From contig JADNRV010000191.1 in the NCBI GenBank assembly GCA_015499995.1, forward strand, positions 1 through 64,000: a stretch of DNA of 64,000 bases. The letters run 5' to 3'. The position numbers and the translations under genes were made by a program. This document shows positions 33,005 to 43,454 of the stretch, piece after piece. Positions within the stretch are counted from its first letter, which is position 1. Every line of letters begins with the position of its first letter. This DNA is from Flammula alnicola. Taxonomy: Eukaryota > Basidiomycota > Agaricomycetes > Agaricales > Strophariaceae. A model generated the notes under the pieces. It was not told the origin of the DNA. It saw nothing but the letters and a program-made list of their open reading frames with translations, and did no database searches.

Positions 33005-34569
33005 ATGTCTTCTTTCGCGACCCTCTTTGCGACGCTTGCTATTCTCCCCGTACGTTTTGTCTCTTTTGTTCTGGCCCTCTTGACGCGTCGTGTGGGCGTC
33101 GGGGATGTGGTTCGCCGTTCTTGCGCTTACTCTATCTTTGCTTGTCGACAGGCGGTCTTCGCGCTCCCATCCTCGCCCGTCCAGTTGTCGAGGAGACAAA
33201 ACGGCACCAACCCTAATGATGCCCTCCCTGGGTGGACCTTTGTTGGTTGTTTCTCGTCAGTGCAAACTCTTACTCTCTCCTTCCGTCGCTTGCCTTTCCG
33301 TCTTCCGCTTTATTTTACATATGCAACACGCAGTACTATATACGTAATTGCTCAACCTTTTCTACTGTCTGCCCATGTACGCACGTCGTTCATGCTTTTA
33401 TTTTATCTGCTGCTTCAAAGTTCTATGCAACGCCAAACCACTCTTCCCATGCTGTTCCTCGACGAGCTCTATCCCACCCCATACCTTACTTGTACCCTCT
33501 TCCTCTTTCATCTACCTAACCATCTATAACTCTCTGTCGTCTCCATGTTCTCCGTCTCTTCTCTCTCAACCCCACTAACTCCTTCCTCTTTTCCTACAGG
33601 GACAATAACCCCGCCTCGCGCACCCTGCTCGAAGCGAACGTTGACAACGCCGCCATGACGCCCGCGCTCTGCACCGCCTTCTGCTCCGGCACCGACTTCC
33701 CGTCTCCGTTCAACTTTGCTGGGACGGAGTTTACTTCGCAGTGTTGTATGTCTTTCCTTCTCTCCCTCCCCATTCCTCCCTTTTCTCTCTCTAACACGTT
33801 CATACCCTTATTACAGTCTGCGACTTCAACATCCAAGGGACCGCCACCCAGCTCGCCGATGACGCCTGCGACTTCCCCTGCGGCGGTGACGACACCCTCA
33901 CATGTGGTGGTGCTGGCGCGGTCAGCATTTTCCAGAACTTGAACGAGGGTGTGGGGCCGGTGCCTACAAATAAAGCCCAGGTGGGGACCTGGGTGTTTGA
34001 TGGGTGTTTCACGTGAGTCATATCTTGTGTAGTTTTATGAGCGAGCGACTGACGCATACGCTTGGACAGTGATGCCATCGACGGGAATGGCCGTACCCTG
34101 CTTGAGAGGTTTGACATCGCTGCGGGTGTGACCATCGAGAGCTGCACGGCGCAGTGCGAGGCTACTGGCTTTAATATCACTGGGTTGGAGTTTGGCCAGG
34201 AGTGCTGTCAGTGTTTTTTTTTTTGTTGTTTTTTTCTTTCGTCCGATGACTAACGCTCCCTCACGAACAGGGTGCGGCTCCTCCTTCCTCGTCGCCAACA
34301 CCACCGCCCCACTCACCGACTGCTCACGCGCGTGCGAGGCGGACCATACGGAGCTCTGCGGTGCAGCGAGCAGGCTCTCGGTCTATCTCAATGAGCCAGT
34401 GGTTGTTCCACCAACGACGGTGGCGCCTACCACCGTTAAGCCTACGACGGTGGTGCCTACTACTGTTGTTCCGACGACCGTGGTACCTACGACTGTCATA
34501 CCGACAACGGTGGTGCCTACTACTGTTGTACCGACGACGGTGGTGCCTACTACTACTAAGGCTGCATGA
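33005..34569 (+). CDS. secreted protein with two WSC domains and Thr-rich tail (copy 2)
   Basis: Six exons: 33005-33049, 33152-33255, 33600-33745, 33817-34012, 34070-34206 and 34271-34569, all GT-AG. Signal peptide MSSFATLFATLAILP then AVFALPSS. WSC domain 1 (GWTFVGCFSDNNPASRTLLE, FCSGTDFP, FAGTEFTSQC, ACDFPCGGDDTLTCGGAG) and WSC domain 2 (GTWVFDGCFTDSDAIDGNG, CTAQCEATGFNITGLEFGQE, WCGSSFLVAN, CEADHTELCGAASRLSVY) are complete, with their Cys. The tail has about nine PTTV(V/I) repeats and ends TTTKAA, with no membrane anchor seen. WSC modules bind polysaccharide; a wall or secreted role is expected. The second intron is unusually long (344 nt) but matches that of copy 1. The gene is intact and diverged from copy 1 at scattered positions. 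Confidence 0.85.
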
Positions 34570-34858
34570 GTGTGCGCGCTTGAGTGTTTTTCTTTCTGTT
34601 GGGGAGGTTGGGAGAAATAGCAGTGGTGGTGGCGATAGTGCTTATAGCGTTTGCGATGCGATGGATACCCCGTGCAGCGTGAGGATTTTTTTGATAATTG
34701 GATTTTTGGTATGGCATAAAACGGTTGTACTCGTCGTATACTCGTACAGACTACTAGTACGTTTGTGTCTTATGTTGTGTTTATTTTATTTCACCAGCAA
34801 ACCTGTCATTTCCCACTTTCAATTGCGCGGAATAAGCGTCAAGTTAGTCATTACATTA

Positions 34859-36094
34859 ACCAATAAGCGCATAATAGGTGATGAGAACAAGCTCTGACAA
34901 TGCCATTTACCTGCGCCATCCATTCAACAACGCTCTTCATCATAGCCCGACTCGACCTCGAGACTCTTCTGCATTTCATTATGTACCAAGCTAGAAATCC
35001 CACGAACTGCCGAAGAGAGAGACGACCCAACTCTATTGTTGACCATCGTGTCCCAATCATCTTCTCAATTACTCTGAGCTTATCCTTGCTCTCGCTCTCT
35101 CTCCTTTCTTTTATTCCATGCCCGCTGTCTCCATATCCTGTCGCGATGGACACGATCTACTTAACCTGCTTTCTTTCCATCATTCCTGGGAACTCAATAC
35201 GGCATGGCAAAACCACTGTTCGCGCCCTGACAACTTATTTTGTTTCATCAGGAAACCTGTCATTTCCCACTTTCAATTTCCCGGAATAAGTTGCAAGTTA
35301 AGCCAAAATTCTACACAATTGCCAACGAGTTTTGACTCCCCGACAAAATAAATGGGCCGCGGCAGTGTGAAGCTTTATATGCGTAAAATAAATCAAAGTC
35401 ATAGAAGCATGAAGGAGACTATAAAGTATAACATTGTGTCGTAAGCGAGAAATCCGAAAGAAAAGAATCCAAAATTGAATTGCGAGGGGTAAAAGAGCAT
35501 ATACCGCTTGAAGAGGCCGACCGCCCCACCGATTTTTCACTAATTTTAAGATGAATCATTTAGCTGCTGTCGCCGCCACATGGCCTCAAGGAGTTCCGCG
35601 ATGTAATCGTGAAGCTCTCCGCTGGAGACTAACGCTTGCGCCTCTGATGCGAACTTCTCTGCCCAGACCCTTCCCAGGGGCACCACTTCTTTGACACACT
35701 GTACAGCCAGCTACAGCCTCATCAACATTTCGTGTACACATGCGACGGCCCGGACTTTCTTCTCTTTGGACTTTTCACACGTGAGAACCTCGAAGAAGAT
35801 CACTACCACAGAACTGGCCGCACTGGCATTCCAGGGTTAAAATTGCTCGACGGAAGATACTACAAAGGAGGTGAGGTGGATACGCGAAAGAAAGGGCACA
35901 CACAATATTGTTGTCTTACATCGGTTAAGTGTCTACCAGACATACACAATATACTGTACCAAGTACAATGACACTGACTGCCCAACCAGCTCAGCAAATA
36001 TAGATACCAGAGAATACGCTCCTAGGACCACAGCCATATGCAATGCGTCGGGTCAATAAGAACTCAAAACGGCATTCGACCTTGTTTCCTGGGT
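34859..36094. other. intergenic with repeat pieces and a possible gene fragment
   Basis: 34905-35230 mirrors 28870-29240, and about 35235-35310 repeats the end of the WSC arm. On the minus strand at about 35716-35549 a protein-like frame (VVPLGRVWAEKFASEAQAL then HDYIAELLEAMWRRQQ) ends at TAA; it may be a terminal exon remnant of an unknown gene. Its continuation upstream is not convincing. Confidence 0.35.
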
Positions 36095-39000
36095 TTAGGC
36101 GCTGTAAATCAAAGGGGCGTCAATCAGTATGCCGAACAGCACGGTGGAGATTACATTGCAAAAGCTCAACGAACGAGGTGCAGGGGCATAGGACTTAAAG
36201 GAATTGTCGTTATACGAGTCCTTGATAAGGGTGTTGTGTGTGTTGCTGGACCCCAAGTTCGTAGTGTGTCCAGAATTATCGATTTTGGTGTAATCCCCGT
36301 GAATGTTCCTGAAAATAGGCGCGCCTTGAAGTTGGGGGGATGTGGCACCCAGACCGAAAGCCGACAAATCTGCAGGGTTCGGTGCCTGGAGTGGTGTCGA
36401 TTGTTGTGGATATGTTGGAGATCCGTATGGGTTCGCATCAGACGGAAGCACGCCGATGATGACAGGATCCATGCGGCGGTGAGGAATCTCGGTGTCATGA
36501 GGCTCGGGCTCGACCGGGGTAACAGGTGATGGGGGGGCGCCATCACGGAGGGAACTGGAGCTTGCGCGGGATGTGGAACGCGCCAACGATGACGAGGAGC
36601 CTATAGATCTTGAGCCCGAGCGTAAATCCGATCCCGACCGTGCTCTGTATTCGTTATCACGCTCGAGAACGCGTGGAGGCAAGGAATTGTCGGCTGTGAG
36701 AAATTGGCGCATCTGGTCGCTTCGCTTGTTCAGGTCTTCACGCGTTATTCCAAGTGTATGAAGGAGCTGAGATATGGGAGACACTTGCATGTCTGTATGC
36801 TGGACGTTGGACCGGCTGCTTTCTGGTGTGTGCATATATGGCGGACCCATGCTCGATGCAACCCCACGCTGATTGTAGCCCAATTCCTCTCCATATTGAC
36901 CGTATTGGTCGTTCGCGTAACGTGGATCGCCAGAAAGACTATGTTTGCCTGGGTCTCCGGGCGTTCCAGAGGAGTGGCTGTTTTGAGATGTCGAGAATAC
37001 GTCGTCCTTTTCCTCCTCGTCCCAGAAATCTGATCATTGCATGAAGGAGACATATTTACACGTTTTGCATACTACATACCTTGGGCATCTTGAGGGCCAG
37101 TCTGTGGACCCTGAAGGTGACGCCGGTTAGGGCGTGGGCGCGTCTTAGCAGGCGGTGCACCTGAATAAAGTGAGCATCTAGAATAGCAAAGCGTTGTTAC
37201 AACGTACTGTATTCTTTCGAGCTATTGTTATAAGTATTGTTTATGTTCCCATGTTGCACATTAAAAGAATCAAAATTCTGGATACGGCTACCAGGGGGAA
37301 GAACCGGAGGTGTCATCAGGGCCGGGTGTACTGTAGGAGGGGGGAAGGCGTAGGGTCTGTCCGGATATTGGCCTAATTAACTGATTAAGGACGGACCAAA
37401 GAAGAGTGAAAATGAATATGAAGACATACCACCTACGCCAGGGGCCCCATTTGTGGCCGATGATGTCTGATCTTGCCCCGGAACTCGGTGAGGGGGTATA
37501 TTTAAAGGATTAACGCCATCTACATCAAATCAATTAGTGCCGACTCTTCATGGTAGAAGAAACCCTGAAACTCACAATACCGGCCTGAATTGTCATTATG
37601 AGATTCAAGAGTGGTGTTGTTCGTCGTGTTGAACGAGTTCACGTTCGATGTATGTCGACTCTGGTCAAATACATTGTAATCCCCTTGTACATTGTTGAAT
37701 GGCTCTCCGCTGATAATGACGTTCTTGGCGCCTTGGAAGAAGGGCTTGCCCTCGTCTACATTACTCAAGTCAGCACTGACTCTCCATAGTAGAGAGCTTC
37801 TCAACTCACTATGTGGGGTTGAGTCCACATCCCGAGACCAAAGAGTCGTCGCATCGCTACTGCGAGACGGTGACCGCCGAGACCAGAGAGTCGTCGTATT
37901 GCTATTCTCAGAAGAAAAACTTGTCGAGCGGGTTATAGTTTTACTGTTAGAGTCCACAAAGGCATTGGAACTAAAAGAGGTGCTAGCGGGTGAATATTCA
38001 CGATCAGTCTGCACGGTCGGGGTCAGCTCCACCAATCGGTCTTTGGTATTCGTGGCCGCAACTGTGGCACTGCAGAGAGGGTCTTTCGATGTCAAACAAG
38101 CAACACCTGTAAAAAAATAACGCATGCTAAGCTAAGAAATTGAGGCCTTTAAATCTGTAAACGAACGCACCATCTGCCTCACTGACTTCAAACGCCGTCG
38201 TTATACGTGCCAAAATTTCATCCGAAGGAGGAAGAGATAAATCATCCTAAATCAAAGAGTCTCAGAGCGTGAAATTCCATTCCATGGATCAAGGTCCCCT
38301 TACCTGTTTGAGAACCGAAATCCAATCCCTGTCACTTGTTATAGCGATCCATGCATCCGGTTTCTGTTCCGATGCAAAACGTATGAATGCCTTGGCTATA
38401 GCGGATTCGACTATGAAAAAGACTGACCGAGTGTAACAGGAAATTGTTGATGAATGTCGACGGATGAATCCTCTGCAAGATACTATTGTTAGTTTTTCCA
38501 AAAAGGCGACGGTTAGTACCAAAGCGGAAGTTCGCACCAGAGCTGAGGTGGTACCAGAAATCTGAGCAATGCTTGTACTAGGGGAATCGCTGCCGGCCTC
38601 GTATCCGTGGTGCCCTCTGTGAGGACTAGGAGATGGTCCACCCGGGGCGCTGGCTGAAATGTCCGAAGGCTTAGGGTTACCAGGGGAATGGATGTCTGGG
38701 GTGATGTTGATGTCTGTCCCGGTGCGAATTGAAGACCCCCCAAGTTCAGATTCTAAATTTTCCCAACCGTCTTTTTGGAGTGTCGCATTTAGCGTGCGCA
38801 CGAATAGAGCTTGGTTCTCGAACACACGCATTTCCTGCGATTCATCGCCCGCCCACAGCGCCGCTATTTCCCGACGACCCGGTCCTGATCTGGCCGAATC
38901 TGCCATGCCAGTATACTCCCAAGTGTATATCCTTCCAACGCTACTGTCTTGTTTCGGCTTAAACCGCAGAGTCAATGGACGGTTTGTCTCGTGGGTCGCA

Positions 39001-39145
39001 TTGACAAATGTGGCCATACCCCAAGCCCGAGATTTGTCGACACCAATGACAAGACGCAAATCGCCATTCTTCACTTTCCGTCCACGGATCCCAGTGGCAT
39101 ACCTATACCAATTTACTATATTCAGTTTGAGGTATTGCTCGAATC
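36095..39145 (-). pseudogene. C-terminal part of an Agaricomycete gene split by the KDZ element
   Basis: Minus-strand exons from 39145 down to the TAA at 36095-36097. First block: QYLKLNIVNWYRYATGIRGR, NGDLRLVIGVDKSRAWGMATF, GRIYTWEYTGMADSARSGP, ENQALFVRTLNATLQK. Next, after introns, HPSTFINNFLLH and PDAWIAITSDRDWISVLKQ. Then a Ser/Pro/Thr-rich tail with three short G/N/T-rich motifs: FNNVQGDYNVFDQSRHTSN (about 37640-37700), FDSFNVQHGNINNTYNN (about 37215-37280) and IHGDYTKIDNSGHTTN (about 36240-36310). These blocks are typical of a large lineage-specific Agaricomycete family of unknown function. The N-terminal part lies at 58090-58753 on the same strand; removing 18.9 kb joins them in frame. 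The motifs resemble prion-like or amyloid sequences (inference). The gene is broken by the insertion. Confidence 0.72.
39137..39145. repeat. target-site duplication, left
   Basis: gctcgaatc, identical to 58081-58089. Eight of the nine bases would be the TSD if the family duplicates 8 bp; the ninth may be chance. Confidence 0.8.
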
Positions 39146-39446
39146 GAATATGGTCCATGTGCCACGAACACGATATCGCACGGTGCGCATGGCATGTGTG
39201 CGCACCGTGCATGGCATGGTATGCGCACCGTGCATGGCATGGTATGCGCGCCGCGCCATAAACTCGTGTACATAGTTGTATGTAGTTCCTAATATAACAC
39301 ATTTGGTTCCTCAGGAACGCAACTTTAGGCATATTGTTTTCGTTCGCCAGGAACGAAAGAACTTAGGTTTTTGTACCATAGGAATGCAATAAATTCAGCC
39401 GCTACTACAGGACTACGAACGCGAAATGATCTAGCTAAGTTGTTAC

Positions 39447-39906
39447 TTAAAGGTGGGCCTGAAGAACAAAAAAACGGACGACATACCAAACATCCTCGAG
39501 GCCGTACCGACGTTCCGCGTCCGACAGCGTCATCTTTCTCCAGCGGCTATACTTGGCGTCCTTCTCCTGTCGTTGGAAAGTCGGGGGCTTGCAGCCATCC
39601 GGATACAGGTGCACGCCTCCAAGGTAAGGGCCGTTCCCCGGGGCGAAAACACGGGCGGTATATCGACCGTCCTTGTGGAGGCCAGAACTTTACCCGGGTG
39701 TCAGAAATGTACAGTACGCGTGCCGGAAATAGAACGCACCAGATTACCATCGTCCCCTCGGAGCCCAGACTCCCCTCCGCCTGCAAGGTACGGACCGCCA
39801 GAGACGCGTCCGATTTGAGCAGCGTTCTGTCCTTTGGGTCTTTCGGCATGTATTGTTTGAGCATTTTCACGCTGAATCCGATGTATTGGATGAACGAAGG
39901 GCGCAT
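39447..39906 (-). CDS. small gene in the left arm, mirror of 57343-57802
   Basis: Two exons with a 52-nt GTGCGT...AG intron give a 135-residue protein beginning MRPSFIQYIGFSVKMLKQ. The second exon is clearly protein-like (GRYTARVFAPGNGPYLGG, HLYPDGCKPP, KYSRWRKMTLSDAERRYGLE). The identical gene in the other arm differs at one residue that I can see (Val versus Met). I do not recognise it. The opposite strand is also open for 188 codons, so strand choice rests on the splice model and the composition. Confidence 0.4.
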
Positions 39907-40359
39907 GGTTGGGCGAAATGACGTCGGTGGTTGGTGAAAGGTTGTAGAGTGACAAGTTGTAGAACGACAGAGTCAAATAGAGATATTGCTAGGAGGTGTA
40001 GAACGACAGAGTCAAACAGAGATATTGCTTATGTCGTCGACAACTTAACCAGTGGCCTACAAGTTGTAACCTCAAGCGCTTACAATGGATGTTCATTCTC
40101 TAGTACTAAACAACTAAATGAACGCGCTTCTTAGGATACCTGACAGTAAGAAAGCTATGTTTTAAATATATTGAGAATCTCGATATATATCTTATGTTGG
40201 ACTGTCAAGGCTGGGCTTTAAGGACAGTGTCCTTCAAGGATCCTGGACGACACTACGGCATTTGCGGGTGCTTATAATACACAGCCACCTCGCGTGGCCA
40301 GAAAATGATGTCACCGAGACTGATCAGCACGCCGATCAAACCCATAATTGTGAAGAACC

Positions 40360-41460
40360 ACCGTGGGATTCTGTTCCTCAGGGACCACAGTTGGTAGGTA
40401 TTCGGTCATAGGGAACGAAAAATACACATTGGCGATATTCTGTTCCTGGGGGACAGAAAATGGTATGTATTCGTTCACAGGGCACCAAATATGCGTTTTA
40501 GCTATATTTCGTTCCTCGGGTACCACAGCTCATAGATATTCGTTCATGGGGAGCGAAAACTGTCCTTTGGGCATATTCTGTTCCTGGGGGACAGAAAATG
40601 GTATGTATTCGTTCACAGGGCACCAAATATGCGTTTTAGCTATATTTCGTTCCTCGGGTACCACAGCTCATAGATTTTCGTTCATGGGGAGCGAAAACTG
40701 TCTTTTGGGCGTGTATTCGTTCACAGGGCACCAAATATGCGTTTTAGCTATATTTCGTTCCTCGGGTACCACAGCTCATAGATTTTCGTTCATGGGGAGC
40801 GAAAACTGTCCTTTGGGCGTGTATTCGTTCACAGGGCACCAAATATGCGTTTTAGCTATATTTCGTTCCTCGGGTACCACAGCTCATAGATATTCGTTCA
40901 TGGGGAGCGAAAACTGTCTTTTGGGCGTGTATTTGTTCACAGGGCACCAAATATGTGTTTTAGCTATATTTCGTTCCTCGGGTACCACAGCTCACAGATA
41001 TTCGTTCATGGGGAGCGAAAACTGTCCTTTGGGCGTGTATTCGTTCACAGGGCACCAAATATGCGTTTTAGCTATATTTTGTTCCTCGGGTACCACAGCT
41101 CATAGATATTCGTTCATGGGGAGCGAAAACTGTCCTTTGGGCATATTCTGTTCCTGGGGGACAGAAAATGGTATGTATTCGTTCACAGGGAACCAAATAT
41201 GCGTTTTAGCTATATTTCGTTCCTCGGGTACCACAGCTCATAGATATTCGTTCATGGGGAGCGAAAACTGTCTTTTGGGCGTATTCTGTTCCTGGGGGAC
41301 AGAAGGTGGTATGTATTCGTTCACAGGGCACCAAATATGCATTTTAACTGTATTATGTTCGTCAGGGACGGAAATTTGTACCCATTCGTTCACGGGGTAC
41401 ATAATGTACGTTTTAGCTATATTCCGTTCTTCGGAGGCCATGCATCATGATTCATAGATA
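40360..41460. repeat. subterminal tandem repeats, left arm
   Basis: About nine units of about 109 bp (for example starting at 40713 and 40822), some extended by about 30 bp containing ttctgttcctgggggacagaa. Each unit carries several ttcgttc/gaacgaa words, for example tattcgttcacaggg and ttcgttcctcgggtacc. The reading frame stays open because the repeats have few stops; the 364-codon frame there is an artefact. Such arrays at transposon ends are candidate transposase-binding sites. Confidence 0.85.
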
Positions 41461-41639
41461 TTCGTTTAGGAATGCTTCCCCTTTTGGAACAGCAGGCCTT
41501 AATCGTGCACCCCGCACTCGGTGTGCGCCACAATGAAGCTCTCTTTCACTCAAATATGCCCCGCTCCCTCTGCTTTTTCTCCGATAGTTAGATATTGCAT
41601 CCTATCATATATTTATGTAATAAATAGTGCCAAAGCTAC

Positions 41640-41915
41640 AGTTCTGTTCCTCATGAACGAAAATAATGCACTCCTCGTTCATGAGGAACCAAATATTGCA
41701 AAAGGTCAGTTTCCGTTCCCCGGGCACGAAGATAATTCACTCCTGGTTCATGAGGATCGAAATGTTTCAAAGCTACATTTCCGTTCCTCATGAACGAAAA
41801 TAATGCACCCTTCGTTCATGAGGAACTGAACCTTGCAAAAGCTGCAGTTCTGCTCCTCACGAACGAAAATAAGGCACCCCTGGTTCATGAATTTCGTTCC
41901 CCGGGCGCGAAATAA
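41640..41915. repeat. second repeat family next to the left arm
   Basis: About four diverged units of about 85 bp built from palindromic words such as gttcctcatgaacgaaaataa and cgttcatgaggaac. They share the TTCGTTC-type core with the arm repeats but not the rest. Confidence 0.7.
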
Positions 41916-41957
41916 CAACGAAAAATAAAGGTAGGGCTGGAACGGTAGAAAATTTTA

Positions 41958-43064
41958 GTGTGTCTCTTGCGCCATCTTTGCTTTCCTACCCACTACACCT
42001 ACTTTAACCCCAACCTTCAAAACCATGCCCCCCGTGAATCCTTGCCAGCCACTCGTCGCAGAATCCGCGAGGAAAGGGCGGCCAATCGCGCCTACCGCGA
42101 CATCGCTGCCGACGCTATTGCAAGTGTCCCCTTTCCTCCTGGTTCTCCCCCCCGTGGATGCTCCCCAGCAACTCGTAGCAGAATCCGCAAGGAGGAAAGA
42201 GCGATTATTGATGCCCACATCGCAAGCATTCCCCGGGCTGTTGGAGATGTCCCCCTTCCTCCTTGGCCTGCCCTCACCGACTATGACAACTTTTTTCCGG
42301 TGTACGCTCCGTACCCTTTGGGCGATTTCCAACGTTCTCAGAACGCTCTCAATAAGACGCCCACTGGAACGCTTACGGTGTATTTATATAAGACATTCCA
42401 GGTACGTCAGTATGTTTTTTTTTCTGCACTCAATACTTACAATCAGTGCACCTTGAAGCTGGGCCCGCTTCTCCCCGAACGTCGCGACTTCTTCATTTTC
42501 GACGAGTCCTTCCTTTATTCAGATTACTCGGAGCTGTCGGACATCGTCGACCACACCGTACATGCAATTGAATATTACCACGTCACTCGTGGCTGGACAG
42601 TACTCGATCTCCAAAACCATCGCACCGTTACCAAACTCAACGAAGTGCCATTCATGATACTTCGTTGTCGCGACCACCCAGGGGGCACAAACGTCCATTG
42701 CATTGGTCTCGCGGAATTGCTTTTTGAACGGGACCTCTACTTAGCATATAATCCACCTTACTCCCGCCATCGACACGCCGAACCATCAGGCATTCTACCA
42801 GACGCCCGTTGTCCACCCGATACGGAGCGAATCCTGCAACAAACCTATTGGGAGACGACTCGATTTGAGTACGGCAACAAATTCATAGCTGGCGGGTATT
42901 GCAACTGCGACAATGAATGGTGTGGGCATATCCAACGCATCTGGCGCCCCAAAGAGAAGACTTGGTGCTTTGAAACGATGGAGGATCTTGACCGGGCATA
43001 CGAAGCTCGGCTCGATCGTGCAATACGTAGAGAGATCTCTAGGTCCGGAATGAGGAAAGGGTAG
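41958..43064 (+). CDS. KDZ cargo gene 1, unknown function
   Basis: Open from 41958 to TAG 43062-43064, with a probable intron (about 42401-42446) after the block ending KTFQ, joining to CTLKLGPLLP. The N-terminal part has two related copies of a basic segment (ATRRRIREERAANRAYRDIA and ATRSRIRKEERAIIDAHIA), so it arose by internal duplication. The C-terminal two thirds are globular with FFIFDESFLYSDYSEL, YYHVTRGWTVLDLQNH, HCIGLAELLFERDLYLAYNPP and a Cys cluster GGYCNCDNEWCGHIQ that may bind metal. I do not recognise a family. The start is uncertain: the first Met gives a short extra leader. It lies just inside the left arm and reads toward the interior. Confidence 0.55.
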   Translation: MCLLRHLCFPTHYTYFNPNLQNHAPRESLPATRRRIREERAANRAYRDIAADAIASVPFPPGSPPRGCSPATRSRIRKEERAIIDAHIASIPRAVGDVPLPPWPALTDYDNFFPVYAPYPLGDFQRSQNALNKTPTGTLTVYLYKTFQVRQYVFFSALNTYNQCTLKLGPLLPERRDFFIFDESFLYSDYSELSDIVDHTVHAIEYYHVTRGWTVLDLQNHRTVTKLNEVPFMILRCRDHPGGTNVHCIGLAELLFERDLYLAYNPPYSRHRHAEPSGILPDARCPPDTERILQQTYWETTRFEYGNKFIAGGYCNCDNEWCGHIQRIWRPKEKTWCFETMEDLDRAYEARLDRAIRREISRSGMRKG

Positions 43065-43454
43065 TGATTTTTATGTATCCGCATTTTGCTTATACCATGA
43101 AGCCATTTATTATGTTCGTCCTACCACCCCTACAAGTCTTGGACCTGAGTTTAGCCGCCCACTTATCTAGAATGGCCACATAAAGTATAGCGCTAGCATA
43201 CGCCTGCTGTGACTTAATATTACATTGAATTTCCAAAGTAATTTAGTGTATTGGTAATGTGGATGGGCTCTTGTTTTGGGTGCTTGGGTTCGAGTCTGCT
43301 TCGTTACCTTTTTCATGAACTTTGCTTTTAGTTGAGTCATGGTTCCGAGTTCGGAACTGATTGCCTTTATAATGCACCATGTGATTAAGAATTCCAGACC
43401 ATGACAGAGAAAAAATTGTATTGCAAAGGTAACGAAGGCCAAGGAATGGCGTAT
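43065..43454. other. gap between convergent cargo genes 1 and 2
   Basis: AT-rich 3' flanks; I see no gene, repeat or RNA. Confidence 0.4.

Larger units (their letters stand above)
32636..34858. repeat. right arm of the WSC inverted duplication
   Basis: Inverted counterpart of 26225-28562, including upstream block, TATA box, gene and 3' flank. The terminal acctgtcatttcccactttc block occurs again at about 35259-35278, a third copy of the arm end. Confidence 0.8.
39146..41460. repeat. left inverted arm of the KDZ element
   Basis: Inverted copy of 56245-58080 with near-identity over the small gene region (39371-40140). It is longer than the right arm because it has more 109-bp-type repeats. A short array of gcgcaccgtgcatggcatgg-like units lies at 39180-39245. 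Confidence 0.85.

Noticed and set aside
39371..39937. 188-codon frame opposite the small arm gene
   Set aside because: Longer, but of skewed Arg/Pro/Gly composition; the spliced opposite-strand product looks more like a protein. Strand not proven.
40363..41457. 364-codon plus-strand open frame
   Set aside because: It is entirely made of the subterminal tandem repeats of the transposon arm; the mirror frames on the right arm are the same repeats. Repetition, not selection, keeps it open.
40360..41915. CRISPR-like spacing of repeats
   Set aside because: Units are direct tandem repeats with no unique spacers, in a eukaryotic transposon arm.
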